Shown piece by piece: positions 27,601-35,765 of a stretch of 64,000 nucleotides of DNA (position 1 is its first letter; each line of letters opens with the position of its first letter). The translations under genes and the position numbers were made by a program. The stretch comes from Chryseobacterium sp. Leaf405. GTDB lineage: Bacteria; Bacteroidota; Bacteroidia; Flavobacteriales; Weeksellaceae. The stretch covers positions 809,578 through 873,577 of the forward strand of contig NZ_LMQN01000015.1 in the NCBI RefSeq assembly GCF_001425355.1, read 5' to 3'. The notes under the pieces are model-generated. The model did no database searches and was not told the DNA's origin. It saw only the letters and a program-made list of their open reading frames with translations.

Positions 27601-28305
27601 ATGATACAAAAACTACCTTTAGAAAGAATCTTATTTCTTGATATTGAAACCGTTCCGGGTTTCGGATTATGGGAAGACTTATCTGAAACCGAGCAGATGC
27701 TTTGGGACAAGAAAACAAGATTTCAGCGAAAAGAAGAATTTTCTGCAGAAGAATTTTATCCTGAAAGAGCCGGAATTATGGCAGAATTCGGGAAAATAAT
27801 CTGCATTTCGATTGGAATGATCGAAAAAAATGACACCCTGAAAATAAAGAGTTTTGCAGACGATGATGAAAAGAAAATGTTGCTGGAATTCGGTGAAATT
27901 TTCAACAGCCCGAGACTTCGTGATGTGATTCTTTGCGCCCATAATGGAAAAGAATTCGACTTTCCGTGGATTGCCAGAAGGTTTTTAATTAATGGAATAA
28001 TGCCTCCCACCCCATTCCAGATGTTTGGAAAAAAGCCGTGGGAAATTCCACATATCGATACGATGGAACTTTGGAAATTCGGAGATTATAAAAGTTTTGT
28101 TTCACTGGAATTACTGGCACATCTTTTTGGAATTCCGACTCCAAAAGATGATATCGACGGCTCAATGGTTTCATCAATCTACTACATAGAGAAAGACTTG
28201 CAGAGAATAGTCGACTATTGTGAAAAAGATGTCTTAACTTTGGCAAATGTTTTCCGGCGTATGCGTCAGGAAGATTTGTTGAAAAGGTACATCAATTTAG
28301 ATTAA
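27601..28305 (+). CDS. 3'-5' exonuclease related to PolB exonuclease domain
   Basis: 234-residue DnaQ-fold nuclease of the stand-alone PolB-type exonuclease family. All three DEDD motifs are visible: Exo I FLDIET (D14, E16), Exo II AHNGKEFDFPWIARR (D120) and Exo III YCEKDVLTL (Y206, D210). A two-metal-ion 3'-5' exonuclease, substrate unknown. Third gene of the operon, 13 bases after csaA and 3 before the sufT gene. Confidence 0.9.
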   Translation: MIQKLPLERILFLDIETVPGFGLWEDLSETEQMLWDKKTRFQRKEEFSAEEFYPERAGIMAEFGKIICISIGMIEKNDTLKIKSFADDDEKKMLLEFGEIFNSPRLRDVILCAHNGKEFDFPWIARRFLINGIMPPTPFQMFGKKPWEIPHIDTMELWKFGDYKSFVSLELLAHLFGIPTPKDDIDGSMVSSIYYIEKDLQRIVDYCEKDVLTLANVFRRMRQEDLLKRYINLD

Positions 28306-28308
28306 AAA

Positions 28309-28635
28309 ATGAAATTTACAGACGATCAGATTGCCGACATCGGTGAAGAAATCATCACAGTTCTAAAAAGCGTTTATGACCCTGAAATTCCGGTAGATAT
28401 CTACGAATTGGGGTTGGTGTATGATGTTCAGATTTCCGATGATGCGGATGTGAAAATTATCATGACATTAACGACTCCCAACTGCCCTGTTGCAGAAACG
28501 CTCCCGCAGGAAGTAAAAGATAAAGTTGCAGAGGTGGAAAATGTAAAAAGCGTGGATCTTGAGCTTACTTTCGAACCAAGCTGGAACAAGGATATGATGA
28601 GCGAGGAAGCAAAGTTTGAGCTAGGAATGCTTTAA
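28309..28635 (+). CDS. sufT: MIP18/SufT-like Fe-S assembly protein (DUF59)
   Basis: 108-residue cytosolic protein of the DUF59/MIP18 family that helps mature Fe-S proteins. It has the conserved opening VYDPEIPVDIYELGLVYDV and the Cys motif TTPNCPVAETLP, followed by the family's ELTFEPSW C-terminus. Length is typical. It is the last gene of the operon (3-base gap after the exonuclease), and a strong bidirectional terminator follows. The link with sufD at the window start is functional, not positional. Confidence 0.9.
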   Translation: MKFTDDQIADIGEEIITVLKSVYDPEIPVDIYELGLVYDVQISDDADVKIIMTLTTPNCPVAETLPQEVKDKVAEVENVKSVDLELTFEPSWNKDMMSEEAKFELGML

Positions 28636-28654
28636 ACTTTACGATTAAAATATA

Positions 28655-28684
28655 AAACCGCAGAATTGCTTCTGCGGTTTTTTT
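28655..28684. terminator. bidirectional terminator between sufT and osmC-like gene
   Basis: AAACCGCAGAA / TTCTGCGGTTT stem with TTGC loop and T run; the left flank is A-rich, so it also works on the minus strand. Confidence 0.85.
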
Positions 28685-29085
28685 TATTGATAAATGAAAA
28701 TCATGGTCTGCACCAGATCCGGATGAAGGCTTTTCGCCACCGGGCAGTTATGCGCTGTTTCTTCTATAAAAGCTTTTTCTTTGTCTGAATATGAATTTGA
28801 AAACACAAAATTGCATACAATTTCGCCAATTCTTCTTGGTTCGCCTTTCATAATTTTTTGAAGATTACAATAAGCTCCTTCAATATTAATTTTCTTTTCC
28901 TTACCTAAAATCGCAATAGTCGTCAATGCACATTCTGCTAAAGAAGTTGCACACAAATCTGTGGGAGAAAATTTTTCTCCTTTTCCGTGATTATCCGTTG
29001 GGGCATCACTTTCGATAAGAGTTCCGGATTGTAAATGCTCTGCTGAACATCTTAAATCGCCTATGTATGTTATTTTTGAAGTCAT
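28684..29085 (-). CDS. OsmC family peroxide-detoxifying protein
   Basis: 133-residue OsmC/Ohr-fold protein. The two redox cysteines are C52 in LAECALTT and C114 in HNCPVAKSL, with the usual separation of about 60 residues; a further cysteine is C45. Such proteins reduce organic hydroperoxides, mainly with lipoyl or thioredoxin donors. The conserved arginine of the family is probably among those near residue 84-85. Single gene sharing a terminator with the sufT operon. Confidence 0.88.
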   Translation of the reverse strand: MTSKITYIGDLRCSAEHLQSGTLIESDAPTDNHGKGEKFSPTDLCATSLAECALTTIAILGKEKKINIEGAYCNLQKIMKGEPRRIGEIVCNFVFSNSYSDKEKAFIEETAHNCPVAKSLHPDLVQTMIFIYQ

Positions 29086-29153
29086 TTTATTAAAATTTAA
29101 AGTGTTTATTTTACAAAGAAATTTTTCTTAAATTTAGTCAAATATAAACATCT

Positions 29154-29681
29154 ATGGTGAAATTCTTGGTTTTATTATTGTCTTGGTTTAGCTTTTCTGC
29201 AGACATTAGTCCTCAAGAGCAGGAAGTGAAAAATTCCTTTAAAAAGTTTAATCAATCTTATCAGGCTCATAAAAACTACAGGAAAATCCCGCAAAATATA
29301 TTGAGTAAAGATTTACTTTTTTATATTGATCTGGCTCAAAAAAAGGAAAATCAATCTGCCGAAAATGTTAAGTGGAGCGACTCTCCTACAGACAAACCCG
29401 ACATTATCGAAGGAGATGTATTCAGCAGTTTATATGAGGGTTTTAATGAATATAAGATTTTAAGCTGCACTATTAAAAATAACACCGCTCGATTAAAACT
29501 GGAATTAAAAAACACACGTTTTAAACCCATCATCGTTTGGAATGATGACTGTATCCTTATTAAAGAAAACGGAATTTGGAAGGTTGATAATTTTATCTTC
29601 GGAAAAAAAGACGCTAGCTTTAAAGACACTCATAATATTTTTAAATCTTTTATGCACTTTGAACAACCCCCGGTAAAATAG
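29154..29681 (+). CDS. secreted protein, DUF3828/NTF2-like
   Basis: 175-residue exported protein (signal MVKFLVLLLSWFSFSA) with a helical N-terminal half and C-terminal strands ending in KENGIWKVDNFIFG, the W-K-V-D-N hallmark of DUF3828/NTF2-like lipoproteins. No catalytic residues are identifiable. Convergent with the HMG-CoA lyase gene, with 12 bases between the stop codons. Confidence 0.6.
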   Translation: MVKFLVLLLSWFSFSADISPQEQEVKNSFKKFNQSYQAHKNYRKIPQNILSKDLLFYIDLAQKKENQSAENVKWSDSPTDKPDIIEGDVFSSLYEGFNEYKILSCTIKNNTARLKLELKNTRFKPIIVWNDDCILIKENGIWKVDNFIFGKKDASFKDTHNIFKSFMHFEQPPVK

Positions 29682-29693
29682 TTTTCACCTTAT

Positions 29694-30542
29694 TTAAAAA
29701 TGAAAAATATCTTTCGCTTTATTATACGAACTTTCGAAGTGTAATAAATTCAGTTTATGATCTGCTTTTTCTACGCTCATAAAATTGATCACCTGTTCTG
29801 TAGGCATATTTCCCACCAAATCATCTTTTGCCATCGGGCAACCGCCAATTCCTTTAATTGCACTGTCGAATCTTCGGCATCCTTGATCATAAGCTGCTTT
29901 TAGCTTTGAATAAGAATCTTCATAACGGTTATGAAAATGTCCCCCGAAATTGATTTCAGGATACTTTGAAGGAATTTTTTCGAATAAAAGAGAGATCTTT
30001 TCCGGTGTTGCAACTCCTGTAGTATCAGATAATAAAATATCTTTAACTCCAATTTCTGAAAACCGTTGTGCCCAGAAATCGACATCTTCCCATTTCCACA
30101 TTTCGCCGTAAGGATTTCCGAAAGCCATTGAGAAATAAATATTTAATTGTCGGTCTTCTTTTTTTACCAGTTCCAGCATTTTAATGATTTCATTAAAAGC
30201 TTCATCCTGACTTTTATTGGTATTTCGGTGCTGGAAAGTTTCAGAAATAGAAAATGGAAATCCGATAATATCCACAGATTGATGCTTTAATGCTTTTTCA
30301 GCACCTCTGTAATTGGCTACGATTGCAGAAACCTTTGTGTTAGAACGAGATTTATCTATATTTTCGGCAACCTCAGCAGAGTCTGCCATTTGGGGAATCG
30401 CTTTTGGAGATACAAAGCTCAGACAATCCAATACATCAAAACCAACATCCATCAAAGAGTTGATATAATCTATTTTTTTATCGGTCGGGATAAATTCTCC
30501 CCAACCCTGCATTGCATCACGTGGACATTCAGTAAGAAACAT
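29694..30542 (-). CDS. hydroxymethylglutaryl-CoA lyase
   Basis: Cleaves HMG-CoA into acetyl-CoA and acetoacetate, in leucine breakdown. The TIM-barrel enzyme has the N-terminal TECPRDAMQG loop (catalytic R-D), DTTGVATPEK on strand 7, HFHNRYEDS with the metal-binding H-x-H, and the HMG-CoA lyase signature GIGGCPMAKDDLVGNMPTE. I chose the ATG at 30542 (282 residues); an upstream TTG seven codons earlier is less likely. A canonical promoter lies at 30561-30592. Related enzymes of the same superfamily differ in the GGCPF/M motif, so this assignment is firm. Confidence 0.9.
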   Translation of the reverse strand: MFLTECPRDAMQGWGEFIPTDKKIDYINSLMDVGFDVLDCLSFVSPKAIPQMADSAEVAENIDKSRSNTKVSAIVANYRGAEKALKHQSVDIIGFPFSISETFQHRNTNKSQDEAFNEIIKMLELVKKEDRQLNIYFSMAFGNPYGEMWKWEDVDFWAQRFSEIGVKDILLSDTTGVATPEKISLLFEKIPSKYPEINFGGHFHNRYEDSYSKLKAAYDQGCRRFDSAIKGIGGCPMAKDDLVGNMPTEQVINFMSVEKADHKLNLLHFESSYNKAKDIFHF

Positions 30543-30560
30543 TTTACTTTTAGATTTTAT

Positions 30561-30592
30561 CAAATATAATAAAACTAAACTATTTATTACAA
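30561..30592 (-). promoter_or_regulatory. promoter of the HMG-CoA lyase gene
   Basis: On the minus strand TTG at 30590-30592, a 21-base spacer and TATATTTG at 30561-30568, then the ATG 18 bases on. Confidence 0.6.
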
Positions 30593-30901
30593 AATACCTC
30601 TAAACCTAATATTATTTTGATTTTCAGTTATTTATATATCGTTTAGAATTTTACTGAATAGATTGATTTACATCATTTGAAGCCTTATGACACTAAAATA
30701 AGAATGTTTCACTTTTTAATCGATTTCCTAAACTGTCTATTAATCCCTTATCCAATTAAAGCTAAAAACTCAATAATCTGTGCTTAGTAAAACCTATGGT
30801 TAAACTAATGACATATTATTGAGAATTTTTAATGTAATTTCTTTGTCTATCGCAATATTCTTACCATATGATTGAACCGTCAAATTAATACATTCTGTAG
30901 A
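30593..30901. other. intergenic region without recognisable genes
   Basis: About 300 AT-rich bases between the HMG-CoA lyase promoter and the stop of the secreted protein gene. I see no structural RNA, strong hairpin or convincing open frame. Confidence 0.4.
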
Positions 30902-31564
30902 TTAAGGCTCAACATAAGTAACTATCAGATCAAGCGTTATAGGATAAGTAGAATTAGTAAATGTCGCATCAGTAACAGTGCTTCCCTGGCTTAAGATTCC
31001 AGTTGCCGGATTATAACTGGCTGCTGATATAACGTGTCTTTTATAGACTCCATTATCGAGCTTCATTGCAAACTGTGCGTCCAGTATAGTTCCCAAACCG
31101 GTATCAATGGTAATATTACCAACACTACTAAAACTAGTTAATAATATAGGATATACTTTTTTATATATTTTTTTTCCATCGATCCAATTTTCACCTGTAG
31201 GCACGGCTGTTGTGGCATAATTAAAATTACGTACATCCGCTACCATTTTTTGCCATACAATTCCGTCGAAATAGAAATAACCTAATGTTGTTACATTTAC
31301 TGTTTTAGCGGTAGTATTAGCTGGTGTCAAAGCTTCGGTAACGTAGACTATTGCACCCGTCTGTAGTGCTGTGTAATTGGCGTCTTTTGCTTTCAGTTCA
31401 GAGCCTTTCAATCTTGGTGCAATAAAACCATCGGTTTTGGTAAGATCTGTCGGGCTTGCCGCCACATCTAATGTAGCATTAGGAGTGGGAGTATTGATAC
31501 CCACCTGTGCATAAGAAGATCCTCCGATCATAAGAATGCATAAAATAAAATAATTTTTTTTCAT
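30902..31564 (-). CDS. secreted protein of the Chryseobacterium tail/adhesin-like type
   Basis: 220-residue exported protein. The signal peptide (KKNYFILCILMIGGSSYA) is followed by VGINTPTPNATLDVAAS, an opening shared by many exported Bacteroidota surface proteins that resemble phage tail-fibre or adhesin modules. The rest is Thr-, Ala- and Val-rich beta sequence, ending DLIVTYVEP. No catalytic motif. The start at 31564 is chosen because it begins the signal peptide. A consensus promoter lies at 31660-31690. Confidence 0.7.
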   Translation of the reverse strand: MKKNYFILCILMIGGSSYAQVGINTPTPNATLDVAASPTDLTKTDGFIAPRLKGSELKAKDANYTALQTGAIVYVTEALTPANTTAKTVNVTTLGYFYFDGIVWQKMVADVRNFNYATTAVPTGENWIDGKKIYKKVYPILLTSFSSVGNITIDTGLGTILDAQFAMKLDNGVYKRHVISAASYNPATGILSQGSTVTDATFTNSTYPITLDLIVTYVEP

Positions 31565-31659
31565 TTGATATAGTGTTTTATAAAGATTTTTCAGAAGCTC
31601 CACAAGAGCACTCTAGTGTCTTGAAGAAAATAATAAAGTGATGTAAGCTACATTCTCTA

Positions 31660-31690
31660 CAAAGTTAAAACTCTGATACTCATTTGCAAA
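31660..31690 (-). promoter_or_regulatory. consensus promoter of the 220-residue secreted protein gene
   Basis: TTTG at 31687-31690, 19-base spacer and TAACTTTG at 31660-31667 on the minus strand: both elements and the spacing match the Bacteroidota consensus. Predicted leader of about 90 bases. Confidence 0.7.
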
Positions 31691-32001
31691 ACAAAATCAA
31701 TATTTATTAAAAACATATCAACATTCAAACAAATTAAGTCAAAAATCAATAAAAAATTAATCATTTAAATTAATATCCTGTATTTTATTCAGTTTAATCT
31801 TAGAAAAAAATGACATTAACTTATATTTTACTAATTATATTTTAACCAAAAACAACAGGATACCTGCAATCATTACTATTCTAACTCCATTTAAAATTTT
31901 ACGTAAATTAAATTTAGAAATGTGGTACATTTTATATACAAATTGGTAAACAAATTGCATATACGTCTGTAGTAATAACTAACCTATTAAAATTAACAGC
32001 T
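31691..32001. other. AT-rich intergenic region
   Basis: About 310 bases between the secreted protein promoter and the 72-residue gene. Apart from the 31-residue frame at 31835-31930, only weak promoter-like signals are visible. No RNA gene was recognised. Confidence 0.35.
31835..31930 (-). CDS. possible 31-residue membrane peptide
   Basis: Open frame MYHISKFNLRKILNGVRIVM (first 20 residues) continuing IAGILLFLVKI and a stop at 31835. It has a basic amphipathic start and one hydrophobic segment of about 15 residues, the plan of a small membrane protein. There is no strong promoter or ribosome-binding evidence. It is the only plausible frame in the gap between 31690 and 32001. Short enough to be chance in AT-rich DNA. 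Confidence 0.35.
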   Translation of the reverse strand: MYHISKFNLRKILNGVRIVMIAGILLFLVKI

Positions 32002-32220
32002 ATGAATATTTCTTACTACGATTTTAAAAACTTACCGGATCAGTCTCAATACAGCATGGTAATGAATAATGGCCGTGTAATGAATGAAAGAACTGTTGAT
32101 CATTTAAAATATGTTCTTTATGAAATTTCATGTTTTACCGTGGAAATTATTTACAATACGGCAAAAGATAAAGTTGACGGCGTGAATGTTTACCAGAATA
32201 AAGCCGCTTATGCTATTTAA
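32002..32220 (+). CDS. small conserved-looking cytosolic protein
   Basis: 72-residue protein (MNISYYDFKNLPDQSQYS...) with no signal peptide or membrane segment, mixed alpha/beta content, ending AYAI. Not a recognised family. The coding-like codon pattern and clear start support a real gene. It stands alone between two intergenic stretches; its role is unknown. Confidence 0.6.
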   Translation: MNISYYDFKNLPDQSQYSMVMNNGRVMNERTVDHLKYVLYEISCFTVEIIYNTAKDKVDGVNVYQNKAAYAI

Positions 32221-32314
32221 TATGGTGAGAATTTACTTTATTACTGATTTTCAACGGGTTGATTTCAATGACTTAATTCAAATCTAAATAAATTATTCTC
32301 AGCATCAAATTCGC

Positions 32315-32322
32315 TAACTTTG
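32315..32322 (+). promoter_or_regulatory. -7 element for pepT
   Basis: TAACTTTG, an exact TAnnTTTG, 19 bases before the ATG at 32342; no clear -33. Confidence 0.5.
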
Positions 32323-32341
32323 TTGGAAATTTATATTAATA

Positions 32342-33589
32342 ATGAGCGCAATAGAATTCAACCAATTGTGGAAAGAAAAATTACTGAACCGTTTTCTTAG
32401 TTATGTAAAAATATATTCAACCAGTGATGCAGAAAGCGAAACTATGCCTTCTACCGACAGACAGTGGGACATCGCAAAATATATCGTTGAGGAATTGAGA
32501 ACAATCGGTCTTGAAGATGTTTCGATTGACGACAACGGTTATATCATGGGTTACGTCCCTTCAAACCTTGAAAATAATGATAAACCAACCATTGGATTTA
32601 TTTCACATTATGACACTTCGCCGGATTTCAGTGGTGAAAATGTAAAGCCGCAAGTATGGGAAAACTATGACGGAAATGATTTATTGCTAAATCAGACAAC
32701 AGGATTTACTCTATCTCCTAAAAAATTTGAAAGTTTAAAACAATATATCGGTCAGACATTAATTACGACTGACGGAAATACACTTTTAGGAGCAGACGAT
32801 AAAGCCGGTTGCGCAGAGATCGTAACGGCTGCAGAGTATTTAATTGCTCATCCTGAAATCAAACACGGAAGAATTGCTGTTGGATTTACTCCTGATGAAG
32901 AAATCGGAAGAGGCGCTCATAAATTTGATGTAGCTAAATTCGGAGCTGAATTCGCTTATACAATGGATGGAAGTGAAGTTGGAGAATTGGAATATGAAAA
33001 CTTCAATGCTGCCGGGGCGGTCGTAAAAATTCATGGACTAAGTGTACATCCCGGCTATGCTTACGGAAAAATGATAAATGCAGGTCTTTTAGCTGCCGAA
33101 TTTATTCAGTTACTTCCGGCTAATGAAACGCCTGCTACAACGAAAGGTTTTGACGGATTTTATCATTTAATGGATATTTCTGCTGATATTTCTGAAGCTA
33201 AACTTCAATACATTATTCGTGATCACGATGCTGATAAATTTGAAGCAAGAAAGAAATTCATGGAAGAAAAAGTGGCAGAGTTTAATCAAAAACATGGCGA
33301 AGGAACAGCTGAAATTGAGATTAAGGAGCAATATAGAAACATGAAGCAGCAGTTTGAAGGCAAAATGCATATTATAGATTTGGCCGCAACCGCAATGAAA
33401 GAAGCTGGAATCGAACCAAAAATCAAAGCAATCCGAGGCGGAACAGACGGTGCACAATTATCTTATATGGGACTTCCTTGTCCGAATATTTTTGCTGGCG
33501 GAATGAATTTCCACGGACCTTATGAATATGTAGCGTTGGAAAGTATGGAGAAAGCGATGGAAGTGATCATCAATATTGCTAAGGCTTAA
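32342..33589 (+). CDS. pepT: peptidase T (aminotripeptidase)
   Basis: M20B zinc metallopeptidase that removes the N-terminal residue of tripeptides. Visible are the first metal-binding motif FISHYDTSPDFSG, LLGADDKAG, the DEEIGRG catalytic/ligand region and the dimerisation domain in the middle. Length 415 fits the family. Monocistronic, with a TAnnTTTG promoter element and a hairpin terminator at 33614-33645. No signal peptide, so cytosolic. Confidence 0.93.
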   Translation: MSAIEFNQLWKEKLLNRFLSYVKIYSTSDAESETMPSTDRQWDIAKYIVEELRTIGLEDVSIDDNGYIMGYVPSNLENNDKPTIGFISHYDTSPDFSGENVKPQVWENYDGNDLLLNQTTGFTLSPKKFESLKQYIGQTLITTDGNTLLGADDKAGCAEIVTAAEYLIAHPEIKHGRIAVGFTPDEEIGRGAHKFDVAKFGAEFAYTMDGSEVGELEYENFNAAGAVVKIHGLSVHPGYAYGKMINAGLLAAEFIQLLPANETPATTKGFDGFYHLMDISADISEAKLQYIIRDHDADKFEARKKFMEEKVAEFNQKHGEGTAEIEIKEQYRNMKQQFEGKMHIIDLAATAMKEAGIEPKIKAIRGGTDGAQLSYMGLPCPNIFAGGMNFHGPYEYVALESMEKAMEVIINIAKA

Positions 33590-33613
33590 AAAATAATTCA
33601 AAATTTATATTAG

Positions 33614-33645
33614 AAACCACTGTAAAACTGCAGTGGTTTTTTTAT
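33614..33645 (+). terminator. pepT terminator
   Basis: AAACCACTG / CAGTGGTTT stem with an 8-base loop and seven T. Confidence 0.8.
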
Positions 33646-33741
33646 TTAAAAATTTGCCGCACAATTATAAATCTCATCATTTTGATTTATTTTAATTATC
33701 TTTAAAACATTATAATATTCAACCAAAACATCCAACTTAAC

Positions 33742-33984
33742 ATGAAAAACATCAAAAAACTCTTAAGAAAAGATTTACTAAACATTTTGGGCGCAGGCAT
33801 ATCAGGATGCCATACAAATGGAGATTCGGCTTATTGCTGGACAGACTGCGAATGTACTTTTGGAAAAGCCTGCGAAATGGATGACGATGGAAATCCCGGA
33901 CAGTGTGTTTCCGTAGGTGGAGGCGGTGGCGGAACTCCCTATTGCCCTCCCGGAGACGACCGATGTACAGAACAACCCTATTAA
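33742..33984 (+). CDS. GG-leader-like, Cys-rich bacteriocin-type precursor peptide
   Basis: 80-residue peptide. The N-terminus MKNIKKLLRKDLLNILGAG resembles double-glycine leaders of Bacteroidota bacteriocin-like precursors, with a GAG/ISG site at about 17-22 where cleavage could occur. The downstream part has eight cysteines (23, 32, 36, 38, 44, 55, 68, 75), a polyglycine run and acidic spots (DDDGN, GDDR). No signal peptide. No ABC transporter or modification enzyme lies next to it. A hairpin with the same arms as the pepT terminator follows at 33990-34014. Export route and function are unknown. Confidence 0.6.
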   Translation: MKNIKKLLRKDLLNILGAGISGCHTNGDSAYCWTDCECTFGKACEMDDDGNPGQCVSVGGGGGGTPYCPPGDDRCTEQPY

Positions 33985-33989
33985 ACAAA

Positions 33990-34020
33990 AAACCACTGCC
34001 AAAAACAGTGGTTTATATTT
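33990..34020. terminator. hairpin after the Cys-rich peptide gene
   Basis: AAACCACTG / CAGTGGTTT stem, 7-base loop, then an AT-rich tail; same arm sequence as the pepT terminator. Confidence 0.6.
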
Positions 34021-34039
34021 GATAGAAATTAAATATAAT

Positions 34040-35101
34040 TTAGTCCTGATTATTTCCCAAAAAAGCATCCCAGCCCTGTGCAGTTAAAGCAACCAACTGA
34101 TTAGAGCCTCTTGCGACCATAAAGTTTCCTTCTTCTTTTGCAACGGCATGACCGATAATCGTGAAATCAGGATGATTTCTCATTTTATCAAAATCATTTG
34201 GTGAAATTGTGAACAATAACTCGTAATCTTCTCCCCCACTTAAAGCAGTCATGACAGGATTAAGGTTAAAATCATCTGCCGTTGTAATCGTAAGATTATC
34301 CATCGGAACTTTTTCTTCGTACAATCTGAAACCAACATTTGACTGATCAGAAAGATGCAGGATTTCCGAAGCCAAACCGTCTGAAATATCAATCATAGAC
34401 GTTGGTTTAATACCCAATTGCTCTAAAGTTCCCTTTACATCCGTTCTTGCTTCGGGTTTTAATTGCCTTTCCAGAATATAGTCGTAGCCCTCCATTTCTG
34501 GCTGCATATTGGGATCTGCCAAGAAAACGGCGTGTTCTCTTTCCAAAATCTGAAGTCCCATGTAAGCACCTCCCAAATCCCCAGTCACAACCAGCAAATC
34601 GTTTGGTTTTGCCGTACTTCTTTTGACAATATTTTCTTCATTTTCAAGTCCGATCGCCGTAATACTCATGATAAGTCCGGCATTGGAACTTGTTGTATCT
34701 CCGCCAATTAAGTCAACTTTATATCTTCCGCAAGCCGCCTGAATTCCGGCATATAATTCTTCCAAAGCCTCCACCGGAAAACGGTTGGAAACTGCCAGAG
34801 AAACTAAAATTTGTGTAGGAGTTGCATTCATTGCTGCGATGTCACTCAAATTCACGACAACTGCTTTATATCCCAAATGTTTCAACGGAACATATCCTAA
34901 ATTGAAATGAACGCCTTCTGCCAAAACATCTGTTGAGACAACTACTTTTTTATTTTCAGGATTAATAACCGCTGCATCATCTCCTACTCCAAGCTCCGAA
35001 GATTCATTGGATAAAGGAAAAAATTCAGTTAAATGTTTAATTAATCCAAATTCTCCTAATTTAGAGATGGGTGTTAATTCAGGTTCTTTATCTTCAAACA
35101 T
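34040..35101 (-). CDS. thiL: thiamine-monophosphate kinase
   Basis: Phosphorylates thiamine monophosphate to thiamine diphosphate. This PurM-like kinase of 353 residues shows the N-terminal GVGDDAAVI loop, the IGGDTTSS segment, VVTGDLGGAYMGL, DISDGLASEIL and the C-terminal ALSGGEDYELL motif. It follows the thioesterase gene by about 60 bases, and a -7 element at 35151-35158 may start its own transcript. Confidence 0.93.
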   Translation of the reverse strand: MFEDKEPELTPISKLGEFGLIKHLTEFFPLSNESSELGVGDDAAVINPENKKVVVSTDVLAEGVHFNLGYVPLKHLGYKAVVVNLSDIAAMNATPTQILVSLAVSNRFPVEALEELYAGIQAACGRYKVDLIGGDTTSSNAGLIMSITAIGLENEENIVKRSTAKPNDLLVVTGDLGGAYMGLQILEREHAVFLADPNMQPEMEGYDYILERQLKPEARTDVKGTLEQLGIKPTSMIDISDGLASEILHLSDQSNVGFRLYEEKVPMDNLTITTADDFNLNPVMTALSGGEDYELLFTISPNDFDKMRNHPDFTIIGHAVAKEEGNFMVARGSNQLVALTAQGWDAFLGNNQD

Positions 35102-35150
35102 ATCTTTTAATTATAAGTAATGAGTAATTGGTAATGAGTAATATCGAACT

Positions 35151-35158
35151 CAAAGCTA
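35151..35158 (-). promoter_or_regulatory. -7 element for thiL
   Basis: TAGCTTTG on the minus strand, 50 bases before the thiL ATG, between it and the thioesterase gene. A nearby GTAATGAGTAAT direct repeat (within 35117-35142) lies in the leader. Confidence 0.4.
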
Positions 35159-35160
35159 TT

Positions 35161-35652
35161 TTAATTGAATACCGACGGGTCGATATTTTCCGGACGGAAA
35201 GGTAATTTTTTAAAATCTTCTCTCGTTAAAACAATCGTTTTAGGAGTTTTATATTTATTAATTGCTTCTACGACATCATCCGGTGGAGTTGTCATTTTTC
35301 TCAACATTGTATCAATCCAAACACCTGTTGCTTCAGATGTTGCACAATGTTCTCCTTCCGGCGTATAGAATTTGTGTACAAAACGGTAAATAGAACAGTC
35401 TTCCGCACAGGCATCTACTTCGAGGCTTACAATTACCGTCTGATCCGCAAAAATTTCCTTGAAGAATGAAAATCTTTCATGCATAATGACAGGACCGATT
35501 CCCCAACGGCTCATTTGCGTAACCCCCATTTTTTCAAGCTTCATAAAAGCCATTCTCGTCTGAGCACAATATTGAACGTAAGATGAATTTGCTAAATGTT
35601 TGTTGGCATCCAGATCACTCCAACGAACTTCGAATTTATGGTAGAATATCAT
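35161..35652 (-). CDS. acyl-CoA thioesterase (hot-dog fold)
   Basis: 163-residue YbgC/4HBT-type thioesterase that hydrolyses acyl-CoA or related thioesters. The FEVRWSDLDANKHLANSSY segment contains the catalytic aspartate and the D-x-N-x-H pattern of the family, and the later strands hold the substrate channel (SIYRFVHKFYT). Length matches. Upstream of thiL on the same strand; a likely -7 element is at 35689-35696. Confidence 0.85.
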   Translation of the reverse strand: MIFYHKFEVRWSDLDANKHLANSSYVQYCAQTRMAFMKLEKMGVTQMSRWGIGPVIMHERFSFFKEIFADQTVIVSLEVDACAEDCSIYRFVHKFYTPEGEHCATSEATGVWIDTMLRKMTTPPDDVVEAINKYKTPKTIVLTREDFKKLPFRPENIDPSVFN

Positions 35653-35688
35653 TTAAAAATCAGTTTTTTAAGTAATTAAATTATTCTT

Positions 35689-35696
35689 CAAAATTA
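35689..35696 (-). promoter_or_regulatory. -7 element for the thioesterase gene
   Basis: TAATTTTG on the minus strand, 36 bases before the ATG; part of a divergent pair with the element at 35724-35731. Confidence 0.4.
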
Positions 35697-35723
35697 CTCA
35701 AATAAGATGGTTTATAAAAATTG

Positions 35724-35731
35724 TAGTTTTG
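35724..35731 (+). promoter_or_regulatory. -7 element for the HI0933 flavoprotein operon
   Basis: TAGTTTTG, exact TAnnTTTG match, 34 bases before the ATG at 35766. Confidence 0.4.
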
Positions 35732-35765
35732 TAAAAATAATCTTGAGCATAAGATTAATAGAATT

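Noticed and set aside
30593..31001. Candidate riboswitch upstream of the HMG-CoA lyase gene
   Set aside because: No GC-rich conserved core or paired stems seen; the region past the promoter is upstream of the predicted transcript start.
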